Of a stretch of DNA of 9,978 nt, positions 1 through 6,426 are shown in pieces. The position numbers were made by a program, and so were the translations under genes. Location of the stretch: the NCBI GenBank assembly GCA_028718465.1, contig JAQULX010000072.1, positions 1-9,978 on the forward strand, read 5' to 3'. The notes under the pieces were generated by a model that ran no database searches, was not told the origin of the DNA, and was given only the letters and a program-made list of their open reading frames with translations. The stretch's first letter is position 1. Each line of letters begins with the position of its first letter. The stretch comes from Dehalococcoidales bacterium. GTDB lineage: Bacteria; Chloroflexota; Dehalococcoidia; Dehalococcoidales; UBA3254.

Positions 1-1193
1 ACCTGAACCTGACAGACTGCGGCGGCGTACCCGTGTACACCCTGGAAAACCAGGAATATTTCGGCACCCGGGAAGTCTACTTCAACGACCTGGAGCGTTT
101 CTTTTTCTTTTCCCGGGCAGCTTTTGAAATCCTGCCGCAAATGGACTGGCAGCCTCGCGTGGTCCATTGCCACGACTGGCTTACTGCCCTGGCGGTGATG
201 TGGATCAAAAAGGCCGGCTACCCCTATGCCACGGTTTTCACCATACATAACCTGACCTACCAGGGCTTTTTCGATGAGAATTTTATGCGCCATCATGATT
301 TGAAGAAGGACTGGGATTATTCTCCCCCCGGCGCTCCCCGGCCGCCCCGGTGCTTCATCAGTCAGGCTATTCTCTGGGCCGATATGGTAACCGCGGTCAG
401 CGAAACATATGCCCGCGAGATCACCACCCCCGAACTCGGAGTCGGACAGGACGCCCTGCTCAGGTACCGGGGCGCGTCCCTGGTCGGGATCCTCAACGGT
501 CTGGACACAGACTACTGGGACCCGCAGGCCGACCCTTTTTTACCGGTCAACTTCGGCCCCGGGGAAACTCCTAAACGGACCCTTAACAAGATCGCTTTGC
601 AAAAAGTCTGGGGGCTGCCGGTTGGCGGCGATATTCCTTTGATCGGCATGGTCCAGCGGCTGGACGAGCAGAAAGGATTGGATATCCTGTTACAGGGGTC
701 GGACCGGCTCCTCAGCGAGACCGGGGCGCAGTTCGTAATCCTGGGTGAGGGCTGGGACAATTATGAGGATATCCTCCGCCAGCTAGCCTCCCGCTATCCC
801 CGGCAGGTAGCCTCCTACATCGCCTTCGAGATAGAGTTGGCTCACCTTATTTACGGAGGCTGCGATATGTTCCTGATGCCCTCGCGCTTCGAGCCCTGCG
901 GCCTGGGGCAGATGATCGCCATGCGTTACGGGGCTTTGCCGGTCGTGCGCCATACGGGCGGACTGGTGGATACCGTGCCCCCGCTCAGTCCCGACTTTAA
1001 AACAGGCCGCGGTTTCGTATTCCATGAATACAGTCCGGCAGCCCTGGTAGCGGCAGTAAAGGAAGCGGTAGAGGCTTTCAGAAATAAAGGCGCCTGGACA
1101 GAAGCGGTTCGGAGAGTCAGCCAGACCGACTTTTCCTGGCAGACTTCCGCCCGGAAATACGAGCAGGTCTATAAACAGGTGACGGAGCGGTAG
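1..1193 (+). CDS. glgA: Glycogen (starch) synthase, GT5 family, 5'-truncated
   Basis: Glycogen synthase transfers glucose from ADP-glucose to the growing alpha-1,4-glucan chain in the cytoplasm. The reading frame is open from base 3 and in phase with the protein, so the true start lies upstream. About 396 codons are visible against a usual length near 480, so the N-terminal nucleotide-binding segment with the KxGG-type loop is outside the window. Visible family hallmarks are VHCHDWLTAL (about 162-192), the Rossmann start QRLDEQKGLD with Arg at 657-659 and Lys at 672-674, SRFEPCGLGQM with the catalytic-region Glu at 891-893, and the HTGGLVDTV loop near 952-978. These match bacterial GlgA. The stop is TAG at 1191-1193. 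The gene is GC-richer than the island genes downstream and looks like native backbone. No other glycogen genes are visible. Family assignment is secure; the substrate (ADP-glucose) is taken from the family. Confidence 0.96.
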   Translation, partial: LNLTDCGGVPVYTLENQEYFGTREVYFNDLERFFFFSRAAFEILPQMDWQPRVVHCHDWLTALAVMWIKKAGYPYATVFTIHNLTYQGFFDENFMRHHDLKKDWDYSPPGAPRPPRCFISQAILWADMVTAVSETYAREITTPELGVGQDALLRYRGASLVGILNGLDTDYWDPQADPFLPVNFGPGETPKRTLNKIALQKVWGLPVGGDIPLIGMVQRLDEQKGLDILLQGSDRLLSETGAQFVILGEGWDNYEDILRQLASRYPRQVASYIAFEIELAHLIYGGCDMFLMPSRFEPCGLGQMIAMRYGALPVVRHTGGLVDTVPPLSPDFKTGRGFVFHEYSPAALVAAVKEAVEAFRNKGAWTEAVRRVSQTDFSWQTSARKYEQVYKQVTER

Positions 1194-1222
1194 AATACCG
1201 GCGTTCAAAATTTGCCAGTATT
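1194..1222 (+). terminator. Stem-loop immediately after glgA
   Basis: AATACCGGCG (1194-1203) can pair with TGCCAGTATT (1213-1222) over ten positions with one C-A mismatch and one G-U pair, closing a 9-nt loop. It begins at the base after the glgA stop codon, which fits a 3' end. There is no clear T run after it, so it may be a weak terminator or only an mRNA-stabilising hairpin. Confidence 0.4.
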
Positions 1223-1531
1223 TAGAAACTCCAAATACCAGGCTGCCGGACCGGATGTCTGCCGCCGGGAGAACAATTATACCAATACCCAAGTGAGAAC
1301 TGCATTTCCCACACTTTCTACGTTTGAAAAAATGTGGCTCTCATCGTGTATGAGTTTGGTGCCAGATAGTTCTGTTCAGCCGGCGCCGGCCTGACCCGGC
1401 TATTGCATTCCTCCTCTACAACTGCTGCGCCCGTAATCGCCAAGCGACGGCTTCCATATGGTAACCCCTTCAGCAATCTGGAAAGCCCCTTACACTAACC
1501 GGGGCTCAATAACAAGTGTTGAGTATGCGGA
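1223..1531. other. Gene-poor gap between glgA and tRNA-Gly
   Basis: No reading frame here has a convincing start site, ribosome binding site or family resemblance. The only structure seen is a perfect 12-bp palindrome GCCGGCGCCGGC at 1379-1390 and a short inverted repeat AGCCCC/GGGGCT at 1484-1489 and 1501-1506. Neither has a T run, and neither could be tied to a function. Confidence 0.5.
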
Positions 1532-1559
1532 TTGACTGGCGATCAACATTAAGTATAGA
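1532..1559 (+). promoter_or_regulatory. Probable promoter of tRNA-Gly
   Basis: TTGACT at 1532-1537 and TATAGA at 1554-1559 are 16 bp apart. The expected start falls near 1566, about 12 nt before the tRNA 5' end. The recombinase gene downstream shows no obvious promoter or Shine-Dalgarno of its own, so read-through from this promoter could supply it (inference). Confidence 0.6.
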
Positions 1560-1577
1560 ATATGTTATAGACTTCCA

Positions 1578-1685
<108 letters not shown>

Positions 1686-1708
1686 AGACGAAGCTGAGTC
1701 AAAGCTGG

Positions 1709-1768
1709 AGGCGACGACCTGCCTGAACAAAAAATCATCACCATCACCGACCGCAAATGAAAATTGAA
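1709..1768 (+). repeat. Secondary direct repeat, partner at 6367-6426
   Basis: These 60 bp align without gaps to 6367-6426 with nine mismatches. The repeat begins with the AGGC-N8-GCCT hairpin and ends at the first codons of the recombinase gene. It means that the sequence after tRNA copy A carries both the flank seen after copy B (to 1685) and the flank seen after copy C (from 1709). Confidence 0.8.
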
Positions 1769-2726
1769 CAACCACAGTTCCATCGGTCTTCATGATCTTA
1801 TTGAAGGTTTCCTGTTTTCCATTAGTGCTGAAGGAAAAAACCCCAGAACCGCTGAATGCTACAGTGACAAATTGCATACACTTCTCAAGTATGCCCAGGA
1901 GCATAAGCGGCCGGATTCTATCAATTTACTCGATATACAAAGGTTCCGCGAATTTCTTTCCTGGACCGGGTCCCGAGAAATCATTCAGACTAACTGCCAC
2001 GGCGGAACATATGTCCGGAAAGCCAGGCCATCAACAGCATGGTTCTACTATAGGGCTTTAAGACGCTTGTTTAACTGGGCTTTAGAGTCCAGTCCTATCT
2101 CATCTATTCGCTTCAAACCGCCATCTCCACCTCCGGTACAGGCTTACTCGCGAGAGGATCTCCAGAAGTTATTGGCAGTCTGTGATCTGGATATTAAGAG
2201 TGGATCATTTTTCACCGGGATTCGGAATAAAGCCATGCTGCTCCTTTTCATTGATGCCGGAATCCGCCGGTCAGAGCTGGCCAATCTTAAGATGAGTGAC
2301 CTGGACATGGATAACCGGTTTGTAAAAGTCCTGGGCAAGGGCAATAAAGTGGGCATGGCCCCATTTTCGGCTAAAACTGCCAAAGCTATCTGGGCTTGGA
2401 CACTAGAGCGTAAAAAGAGAGCCATGGCAGATAACTTATGGATTACTGAGGAGGGGACGGCTTTTAATATTCAAGGACTGGTAAGCTGGTTTGCCCGAAT
2501 CAAGCAGCGAGCAGGGGTAAGCCAAACTGGAGGGGTTCATCGGCTTCGGCATACAGCTGCCCTGGCATATCTGCGACAGGCTAAAGACAGCTTTCTTCTC
2601 CAGTTATTCTTGAGGCAAAGCTCACTTGAAATGAGCCGCCGATATACCCAGGGCTTAAAGGCTGAAGAAGCTATTCAGGCTCATCGTAACAGGGCTAGCC
2701 CGGTAGAAGGACTGGGATTAGGCTAG
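1764..2726 (+). CDS. Tyrosine recombinase / phage-type integrase
   Basis: This is a site-specific recombinase that cuts and rejoins DNA through a tyrosine phosphodiester, here probably acting on the tRNA-Gly repeats. The 320 residues have the usual layout: an N-terminal SAM-like core-binding domain (about 8-110) and a C-terminal catalytic domain (about 130-300). Visible active-site residues are Arg168 in AGIRRSEL, Lys192 in LGKGNK, His259 and Arg262 in HRLRHT, and Tyr294 in RRYTQ. At the H/W position, nine residues before the tyrosine, where LGHSS is expected, the protein has LRQSS, so Gln285 replaces the second catalytic His. The C-terminus is full length. The start is TTG at 1764, because TGA at 1758 blocks this frame upstream. 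No Shine-Dalgarno is visible, so the start is the weakest part of the call. An ATG at 1757 is in another frame and stops after 12 codons. Confidence 0.9.
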   Translation: MNNHSSIGLHDLIEGFLFSISAEGKNPRTAECYSDKLHTLLKYAQEHKRPDSINLLDIQRFREFLSWTGSREIIQTNCHGGTYVRKARPSTAWFYYRALRRLFNWALESSPISSIRFKPPSPPPVQAYSREDLQKLLAVCDLDIKSGSFFTGIRNKAMLLLFIDAGIRRSELANLKMSDLDMDNRFVKVLGKGNKVGMAPFSAKTAKAIWAWTLERKKRAMADNLWITEEGTAFNIQGLVSWFARIKQRAGVSQTGGVHRLRHTAALAYLRQAKDSFLLQLFLRQSSLEMSRRYTQGLKAEEAIQAHRNRASPVEGLGLG

Positions 2727-3019
2727 TTTAAAATGGAAGGCAATTTAATGACTTTAAAAAGTTCATAAATACACTGAGCTTTACTATAGTACTAAAGTAT
2801 TGTATTATATGGTACTATATTGTTATTGTTTTCGGTTGATAAACTACTCAGGATAAATAATGAGTAATAATGTTAACCCATTCTTCTTTAGCGTCATAGG
2901 TGTAAAGGAATATAAGATGTTAAGCAGATTATACCTGATAGCTAAGCAAACCTCCCTATCATACTTCTTGTAAAATAATATTAATATTTAGGTAAGAAAA
3001 TAACTTTCAAAGGACGGAG
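2727..3019. other. AT-rich spacer with palindromes between recombinase and PanA-like gene
   Basis: This stretch is markedly AT-rich. It carries a perfect 8-bp inverted repeat TATAGTAC/GTACTATA (2785-2792 and 2812-2819) with 8-bp palindromes ACTATAGT (2783-2790) and TAGTACTA (2787-2794) overlapping its left arm. A second inverted repeat, TGATAG/CTATCA, lies at 2936-2941 and 2956-2961. These may be operators for the downstream pair or arm-type recombinase sites; the sequence does not decide between them. Confidence 0.45.
2860..2973 (+). CDS. Possible small protein, 37 residues
   Basis: An ATG at 2860 preceded by AGGA at 2850-2853 (6-nt spacing) opens a 37-codon frame ending at TAA 2971-2973, 46 bp before the PanA-like gene and in the same direction. 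The peptide begins MSNNVNPFFFSVIGVKEYK and resembles nothing I recognise. A frame this short in AT-rich DNA can arise by chance, so the ribosome binding site is the only support. Confidence 0.2.
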   Translation: MSNNVNPFFFSVIGVKEYKMLSRLYLIAKQTSLSYFL

Positions 3020-3622
3020 ATGTTAAAAGTCCATTTTCATTTTGATTACAAAAAGGCCACCCAAGGGCTGAATTATTTTGCCCAAAAAGAGGATGGCCTA
3101 ATAAATAAAATGAAAGCCCTTAAGCTGATTTACTTAGCTGACCGATATCACATGCGCAAATATGGAAGGCTTATAACTAACGATACTTACTTCGCTATGA
3201 AATTAGGACCGGTGGCTTCTGGAGTTAAGGATATAGCAGAAGTGAGTGAATTCCTTGGCGAAGAGGAAGCTAATTATTCACGCCAATACCTTACTCAAGC
3301 TGACCGCCTTTTATTAATTTCCAAAGGGCCAGTGGATGATAGTGTTTTTTCTGAGTCTGATGTTGAAGCTTTAGAGTACATCTGGGATAAATTTGGACAT
3401 TTAACTCAATTTGAGTTATCTGAATTTACTCATGAATATCCCGATTGGAAAAAACATAAGGAAGAATTAATCTTGGATTCTAGAATCCAAATGGATTTAG
3501 TAGATTTTTTTGAAGACCCTGATTCTAGGATTGAAAGATTGCACGAACTAAGCGAAGAAGATAAAAAGCTCCGGCGAGAACAATTAACTGAAATGTCATA
3601 TATTGAGTCTCTCTGGAGTTAA
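3020..3622 (+). CDS. PanA-like antitoxin, Panacea (DUF4065/SocA-like) domain
   Basis: The Panacea domain is known as a promiscuous antitoxin domain that neutralises very different toxins encoded next to it; SocA of Caulobacter is a relative. The 200-residue protein shows the family core: ALKLIYLADRYHMRKYGR at about 33-50, followed by FAMKLGPVASG at about 58-68, where the conserved lysine-leucine-glycine-proline turn is intact. The C-terminal third (about 150-200) is highly charged. The start ATG at 3020 has AAAGGA at 3009-3014 with 5-nt spacing. The stop is followed after two bases by the next start, so the two genes are almost certainly co-transcribed. AT-rich codon use sets this pair apart from glgA. 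Family assignment is by motif and is strong; neutralising activity is inferred. Confidence 0.85.
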   Translation: MLKVHFHFDYKKATQGLNYFAQKEDGLINKMKALKLIYLADRYHMRKYGRLITNDTYFAMKLGPVASGVKDIAEVSEFLGEEEANYSRQYLTQADRLLLISKGPVDDSVFSESDVEALEYIWDKFGHLTQFELSEFTHEYPDWKKHKEELILDSRIQMDLVDFFEDPDSRIERLHELSEEDKKLRREQLTEMSYIESLWS

Positions 3623-3624
3623 CC

Positions 3625-4065
3625 TTGATTGAAATACCTCCTGAAGTGGTTATCAAATCCACGATTAAAACCGGTTCTGTTTATTATTTCCCCGAGGAAA
3701 CTATTCACTCCGCCGAACCACATTATTTTATTGTCTTAAATATTAATCCTACAGATGATACGATTCTTATTTTAGTTTGCGCATCCTCTAGGGTCGAAAA
3801 AGTAAAGTTAAGACGCAGAATGTGTCCTCCTTCAACTTTGGTTGAGGTGACTCCCACTGAATACGAAGATTTCACTGTGCCCTCAATTATAGACTGCAAT
3901 TACGTTCTAGAAAAATCTATCACACAGTTAATAGAGAAGCTATCCACAAACAAGCTTCGTCTAAAATCAGAAATGGACATGAGTATTGTAGATCGTATTA
4001 GAAATGGGGTTAAAGATAGTATATTAATAGACCGTAGAATTAAACAAACTCTATTCGGCAATTAA
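3625..4065 (+). CDS. Probable toxin partner of the PanA-like antitoxin
   Basis: The 146-residue product starts at TTG 3625, with GGAG at 3615-3618 placed 6 nt upstream inside the end of the preceding gene. There are only two bases between the genes. The N-terminal half (about 10-60) is rich in beta-strand sequence, with GSVYYFPEE, HYFIVLNINP and ILILVCASS. That order of a basic or aromatic strand, a HYFIVL strand and a VCASS strand recalls the PemK/MazF barrel in outline, but the usual RRP and PxTS signatures are absent, so this is only a suggestion. The C-terminal half is helical and charged. No signal peptide or membrane segment is seen. Its role as toxin is inferred from position behind a Panacea antitoxin; other partner types cannot be excluded. 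Confidence 0.6.
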   Translation: MIEIPPEVVIKSTIKTGSVYYFPEETIHSAEPHYFIVLNINPTDDTILILVCASSRVEKVKLRRRMCPPSTLVEVTPTEYEDFTVPSIIDCNYVLEKSITQLIEKLSTNKLRLKSEMDMSIVDRIRNGVKDSILIDRRIKQTLFGN

Positions 4066-4200
4066 TATTTTAGATCCTCATAACTTTCTGGGCAGGACAA
4101 TAGGGGTAACTTCGATATCATTCGATGTTTCAAAATATTTACTGTTTCATGTTATATGGAACAGCAATACTTCTGAAACAAAAATACATTGGATCCGCAT

Positions 4201-4488
4201 TTAAGAGCTAACATGTTTTGGGCGAAGGTTGATTTCTAACTCGGCGTCAAGTGCTTCAGCCAGCTTATTCATGGTTGAAAGCGAAGGCAGTGAGCCTCCG
4301 TTTTCTAATCAAGCGATACTTTCCTGCTTGGTATTTAACATCTTAGCCAGGTCTTCCTGAGTCAGACCTTTGGCTAAACGCAGACGTATTAAGTCAGCTG
4401 CCAGTTTGTATTCAGGCTCTAATGCATTATATTCTTTGAAGAATTCAGGATTCTGCATTAATTTTTTCTTTTGTTCTTTCCAGTTCAT
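4201..4488 (-). pseudogene. XRE/HigA-like HTH antitoxin gene broken by an in-frame TGA
   Basis: The start ATG at 4488 has a good GAGGAAGAG Shine-Dalgarno about 3 nt upstream on the minus strand (MNWKEQKKKL). The product then has the usual antitoxin layout: an N-terminal segment LEPEYKLAADLIRLRLAKG, then the XRE helix-turn-helix LTQEDLAKMLNTKQESIA. TGA follows (4309-4311 on the plus strand). Reading on in the same frame gives LENGGSLPSLSTMNKLAEAL and a normal end at TAA (4201-4203). The family motif at the break is SIARLENG, so CGA (Arg) has become TGA by a single C-to-T change. The visible product loses the last HTH helix and the tail, and probably cannot bind DNA well. An upstream in-frame ATG at 4539 would add 17 residues, but the site at 4488 has the better ribosome binding site. 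An alternative is a real short protein of about 60 residues. Confidence 0.8.
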
Positions 4489-4540
4489 GCTCTCTTCCTC
4501 ATCCGAATTAATTAGTATTCCAAAGCATGTTTCCATCATG

Positions 4541-4577
4541 ACAATATTGTTATAATCCCTCGATGAGTTAAGTACAA
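4541..4577 (-). promoter_or_regulatory. Promoter and operator of the XRE gene
   Basis: On the minus strand TTGTAC (4577-4572) and TATAAC (4554-4549) are exactly 17 bp apart. A perfect 10-bp palindrome ACAATATTGT (4541-4550) touches the -10 box and lies at the start site, the usual place for autorepression by an XRE antitoxin. The gene therefore has its own promoter and does not depend on the RelE-type operon behind it. Confidence 0.6.
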
Positions 4578-4594
4578 TGGGGGATTTTCTGTTA

Positions 4595-4888
4595 TTAAGG
4601 GTGTCTGGTAATAGCGATTATGGTTATTTGATCCTTTAATGGACCATAATACCAGAAAACTCTGTAGGCAGCAGGAGTGTTTTGTTCTGCATAAGCTTCA
4701 AAAACCTTTTCTCCATTTGGTCCCTTAAGGCTAGTGAACTCATGAGTTTGCAGGCTATTGTGGCGAGGATCGGATGCCAGCAACTGGATAGTTTTCTTTA
4801 CCGCTTTATAGCGTTTTTGCGAAGACGGATCCGATTTTAGCTGATTAAAATCTGACTGGCTTTGGTGGGTCCAGAAAATCTCAAACAA
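4595..4888 (-). CDS. RelE/ParE-superfamily toxin
   Basis: Members of this superfamily are small toxins that cleave mRNA on the ribosome or poison gyrase, depending on branch. The 97-residue protein has the expected length and order: an N-terminal strand FEIFWTHQSQSDF, helices with YKAVKKTIQLLASDP (about 27-41), the strand THEFTSLKGPNGEKVFEAYA, then AAYRVFWYYGP (about 73-83) and the final strand ITIIAITRHP. The conserved arginine in YRVFW and the C-terminal His-Pro are present. It starts at TTG 4888; the codon directly before is TGA, so no longer form is possible, and AGGA lies 7 nt upstream. The gene follows the upstream antitoxin gene by 9 bp on the same strand, which makes that gene its natural partner. 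The branch, and so the target, cannot be told from the sequence. Confidence 0.85.
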   Translation of the reverse strand: MFEIFWTHQSQSDFNQLKSDPSSQKRYKAVKKTIQLLASDPRHNSLQTHEFTSLKGPNGEKVFEAYAEQNTPAAYRVFWYYGPLKDQITIIAITRHP

Positions 4889-4897
4889 TCAGGAGTC

Positions 4898-5182
4898 CTA
4901 TAATTCATCCAGGTTTATTTTGGATATTTTCCCTTCAGACGCTTCCTTCAGACCAGTAGCCACTGCTTCACGAGCTTCAGGGTTATTATACAGCCAGATT
5001 TCTGAACTGGGGATGCTGATTTGCGGATCAAGAATAATTTGTCCAATTTCATTGCAGTAGACATGGTAGGTCACCTCATTAGCCTGGCAGGCTTTTGAGA
5101 TAGCAATTCTTTTTTTAGCATCCGGTTTAACGTTAGTTGCTACCCGGCGAAACTTTTCATTTTTGATTATTTTGCTTTCCAT
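4898..5182 (-). CDS. Antitoxin of the RelE-type pair
   Basis: This 94-residue protein (MESKIIKNEKFRRVATNVKP onward) lies directly upstream of the toxin and ends 9 bp before its start. Its second half reads GQIILDPQISIPSSEIWLY, then NNPEAREAVATGLKEASEGK and a short acidic tail. That pattern, of a strand with LDPxxxIP and then an NPEAxxxVxxGLxxAxxGK helix, is familiar from antitoxins paired with RelE/ParE toxins. No known DNA-binding fold is recognised. The start at 5182 is preferred to an in-frame ATG at 5233, because a TATAAT box lies only 6 nt upstream. That makes the mRNA nearly leaderless and would put the longer start before the promoter. Confidence 0.75.
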   Translation of the reverse strand: MESKIIKNEKFRRVATNVKPDAKKRIAISKACQANEVTYHVYCNEIGQIILDPQISIPSSEIWLYNNPEAREAVATGLKEASEGKISKINLDEL

Positions 5183-5183
5183 G

Positions 5184-5196
5184 GCTATATTATAGC
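5184..5196 (-). promoter_or_regulatory. -10 box and operator of the RelE-type operon
   Basis: On the minus strand TATAAT lies at 5194-5189, inside a perfect inverted repeat GCTATA-T-TATAGC (5184-5196). Transcription would begin at or next to the ATG at 5182, giving a leaderless message; no Shine-Dalgarno is present. The -35 region is poor. Overlap of palindrome and -10 fits autorepression by the toxin-antitoxin complex. Confidence 0.55.
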
Positions 5197-5242
5197 AACA
5201 AGTGGGTATGAATAAAAGGTAGGAATTTCCCATTATCCCACA

Positions 5243-5440
5243 CTACCATTCACTTGGCTTTCTGGTCCGGACAATAAGGACAAGTCTTATTGAATTTACA
5301 ACCAGTCCGTGAAGGTTTTCCATCTGCAATAGTGATAGATCATTTTGTGCCGTTTTTTGACCTTCGGGCAATTGAGATGCATATCCAGCAGCCTTGATAA
5401 GGACACCACCGGCACTGGGAATTTTATCCAGTACTGCCAC
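5243..5440 (-). pseudogene. ORF fragment cut by repeat B, unrecognised
   Basis: The frame could start at GTG 5440 and runs 65 codons (VAVLDKIPSAGGVLIKAAGY and on, ending TRKPSEW). There is no ribosome binding site at the GTG. The frame stays open upstream, through about 30 bp and then into the tRNA-derived repeat B, where it only encodes the antisense of the tRNA. The simplest reading is a gene whose 5' end was removed when the repeat junction formed. I do not recognise the family. It ends about 60 bp before the antitoxin start at 5182 and is on the same strand, but the promoter at 5184-5196 separates them. Confidence 0.35.
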
Positions 5441-5468
5441 AACATGCTCTGCCGGAATTAGTTTAGTG

Positions 5469-5549
<81 letters not shown>

Positions 5550-5571
5550 TTTATTGGTTAGATGATTCAAA

Positions 5572-5919
5572 CTATCCAGGTAGCAGAGTATTCAACTTTT
5601 GAAGTACTTCTGAAGCTATCTCATCTGGCAAAGAACAAATTAATTCGGCGTTACGCGCTCGCCAGTCCAGGCTTTTGACCTGGTCGGATAAAATAGCCCC
5701 GGATATTGGCAGTCCTTCAGGAATAAGAACCTCGAACGGATAACCCTTAATTTGGCTGGTTACTGGACAAAAAATCGCTAATCCGGTTTTGCTATTATAG
5801 CTCTTGGGTGAAAGTACTACGGCAGGACGGCGACCAGCTTGTTCATGACCGGCTTGAGGATTTAAAGTAATCCACACCACATCGCCGCACCTGGGAACAT
5901 AAGTTTGAGGGCTTACCAT
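5572..5919 (-). CDS. mazF: MazF-family mRNA interferase toxin
   Basis: MazF cleaves single-stranded mRNA at short sequence motifs and blocks translation. The 115-residue length is normal. Visible signatures are GDVVWITLNPQAGHEQAGRR (about 12-31), the RRPAVVLSP strand with Arg30/31, and CPVTSQIKGYPFEV with Thr54, the region of the catalytic Arg and Thr in the family. The ATG at 5919 overlaps the end of mazE by 7 bp, so the two are translationally coupled. The stop lies 22 bp from the end of repeat B, leaving almost no spare DNA. All expected residues are present, so activity is likely. The cut site cannot be predicted. Confidence 0.94.
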   Translation of the reverse strand: MVSPQTYVPRCGDVVWITLNPQAGHEQAGRRPAVVLSPKSYNSKTGLAIFCPVTSQIKGYPFEVLIPEGLPISGAILSDQVKSLDWRARNAELICSLPDEIASEVLQKLNTLLPG

Positions 5920-6155
5920 GCTTCATTTCCGGCTGCAGGTCCTGTATCGACCTCATGATGAAGATTTTCCGGAGTGACTTTGACCAGCAGTTGTTTAAGT
6001 GTCAACTGGGGTTTAGCGATAGGAGCGATAACCAGTTTCCCATCTTCCGCAGAAACTTCTACCGGAGAATCGCTCTTTAACCCAACCTCAGAAGCAAATG
6101 ATTTAGGTATTCTCAAAGCCAGGCTGTTTCCCCATTTCTGAACACGGGTTTTCAT
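5913..6155 (-). CDS. mazE: MazE-family antitoxin (AbrB/SpoVT fold)
   Basis: MazE binds and neutralises MazF with its C-terminal tail, and represses the operon with its N-terminal swapped-hairpin domain. The 80 residues begin MKTRVQKWGNSLALRIPKSF, the classic AbrB-type DNA-binding start, followed by GLKSDSPVEVSAEDGKLVI (about 24-42). The tail (about 50-80) is acidic and probably unstructured until bound. ATG 6155 is chosen over an in-frame start at 6197 because GGGAG lies 6 nt upstream and the promoter starts transcription downstream of 6197. mazF follows with a 7-bp overlap. Confidence 0.94.
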   Translation of the reverse strand: MKTRVQKWGNSLALRIPKSFASEVGLKSDSPVEVSAEDGKLVIAPIAKPQLTLKQLLVKVTPENLHHEVDTGPAAGNEAW

Positions 6156-6172
6156 AATATTCTCCCATTCAT

Positions 6173-6214
6173 TGTATCTACAATGAAGATACACCAAAAG
6201 CCACTATTTGTCAA
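6173..6214 (-). promoter_or_regulatory. mazEF promoter and operator
   Basis: On the minus strand TTGACA (6214-6209) and TATCTT (6191-6186) are exactly 17 bp apart. An inverted repeat TGTATCT/AGATACA (6173-6179 and 6187-6193, 7-nt loop) covers the -10 box and start region. This is where a MazE or MazEF complex would be expected to bind. The start site would be near 6179, about 24 nt before the mazE ATG. Confidence 0.75.
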
Positions 6215-6266
6215 TAATCCCGGCTTGATTTGGTACATTGGCATGATAGGATATTTTTCATAAGGA

Positions 6267-6303
6267 GGAAGCGATTGGTTCAGCAAGCGCTTCCCAGTTT
6301 TTT
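6267..6303 (+). terminator. Intrinsic terminator facing repeat C
   Basis: GGAAGCG (6267-6273) pairs with CGCTTCC (6288-6294). TTG and CAA can extend the stem inside after one mismatch. CAG and six T residues (6298-6303) follow. On the plus strand this is a good rho-independent terminator. No plus-strand gene of the cassette precedes it, so it would stop antisense or read-through transcription before repeat C at 6311. Confidence 0.6.
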
Positions 6304-6310
6304 CAATCTA

Positions 6311-6383
6311 TGCCTTCCAGGTAGGACGTCTCGGGTTCGAATCCCGTCTCCCGCTCCATCACACTCAGGCGATGACCTGCCTG
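6311..6383 (+). repeat. att-like direct repeat C (partial, decayed tRNA-Gly)
   Basis: This third copy of the tRNA 3' half matches repeat B over 73 bp with three mismatches. T6331 breaks the first T-stem pair, so the copy is decayed as a tRNA. The AGGC-N8-GCCT hairpin after CCA is perfect here. Beyond it the sequence matches 1709-1768. Being outermost, it is the candidate right attachment site against the chromosome. Confidence 0.88.
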
Positions 6384-6426
6384 AACAGAAAATCGTCGCC
6401 GTAGCCGACCGCAAATGCAGATTGAA
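6367..6426 (+). repeat. Secondary direct repeat, partner at 1709-1768
   Basis: These 60 bp align with 1709-1768 with nine mismatches. Three of the differences are CG here and CA in the left copy, in adjacent triplets at 6394-6401. The copy ends about 60 bp before the 3' end of the regulator gene. Confidence 0.8.

Noticed and set aside
783..1292. Long minus-strand ORF opposite glgA
   Set aside because: It is a shadow of the conserved glgA coding strand in GC-rich DNA and has no family resemblance.
1379..1390. GCCGGCGCCGGC palindrome as operator or origin
   Set aside because: An isolated GC palindrome without flanking promoter, gene or repeated copies.
4309..4311. TGA as a selenocysteine codon in the XRE gene
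   Set aside because: The family has Arg at this place, no redox role exists, and no hairpin of SECIS type was seen after it.
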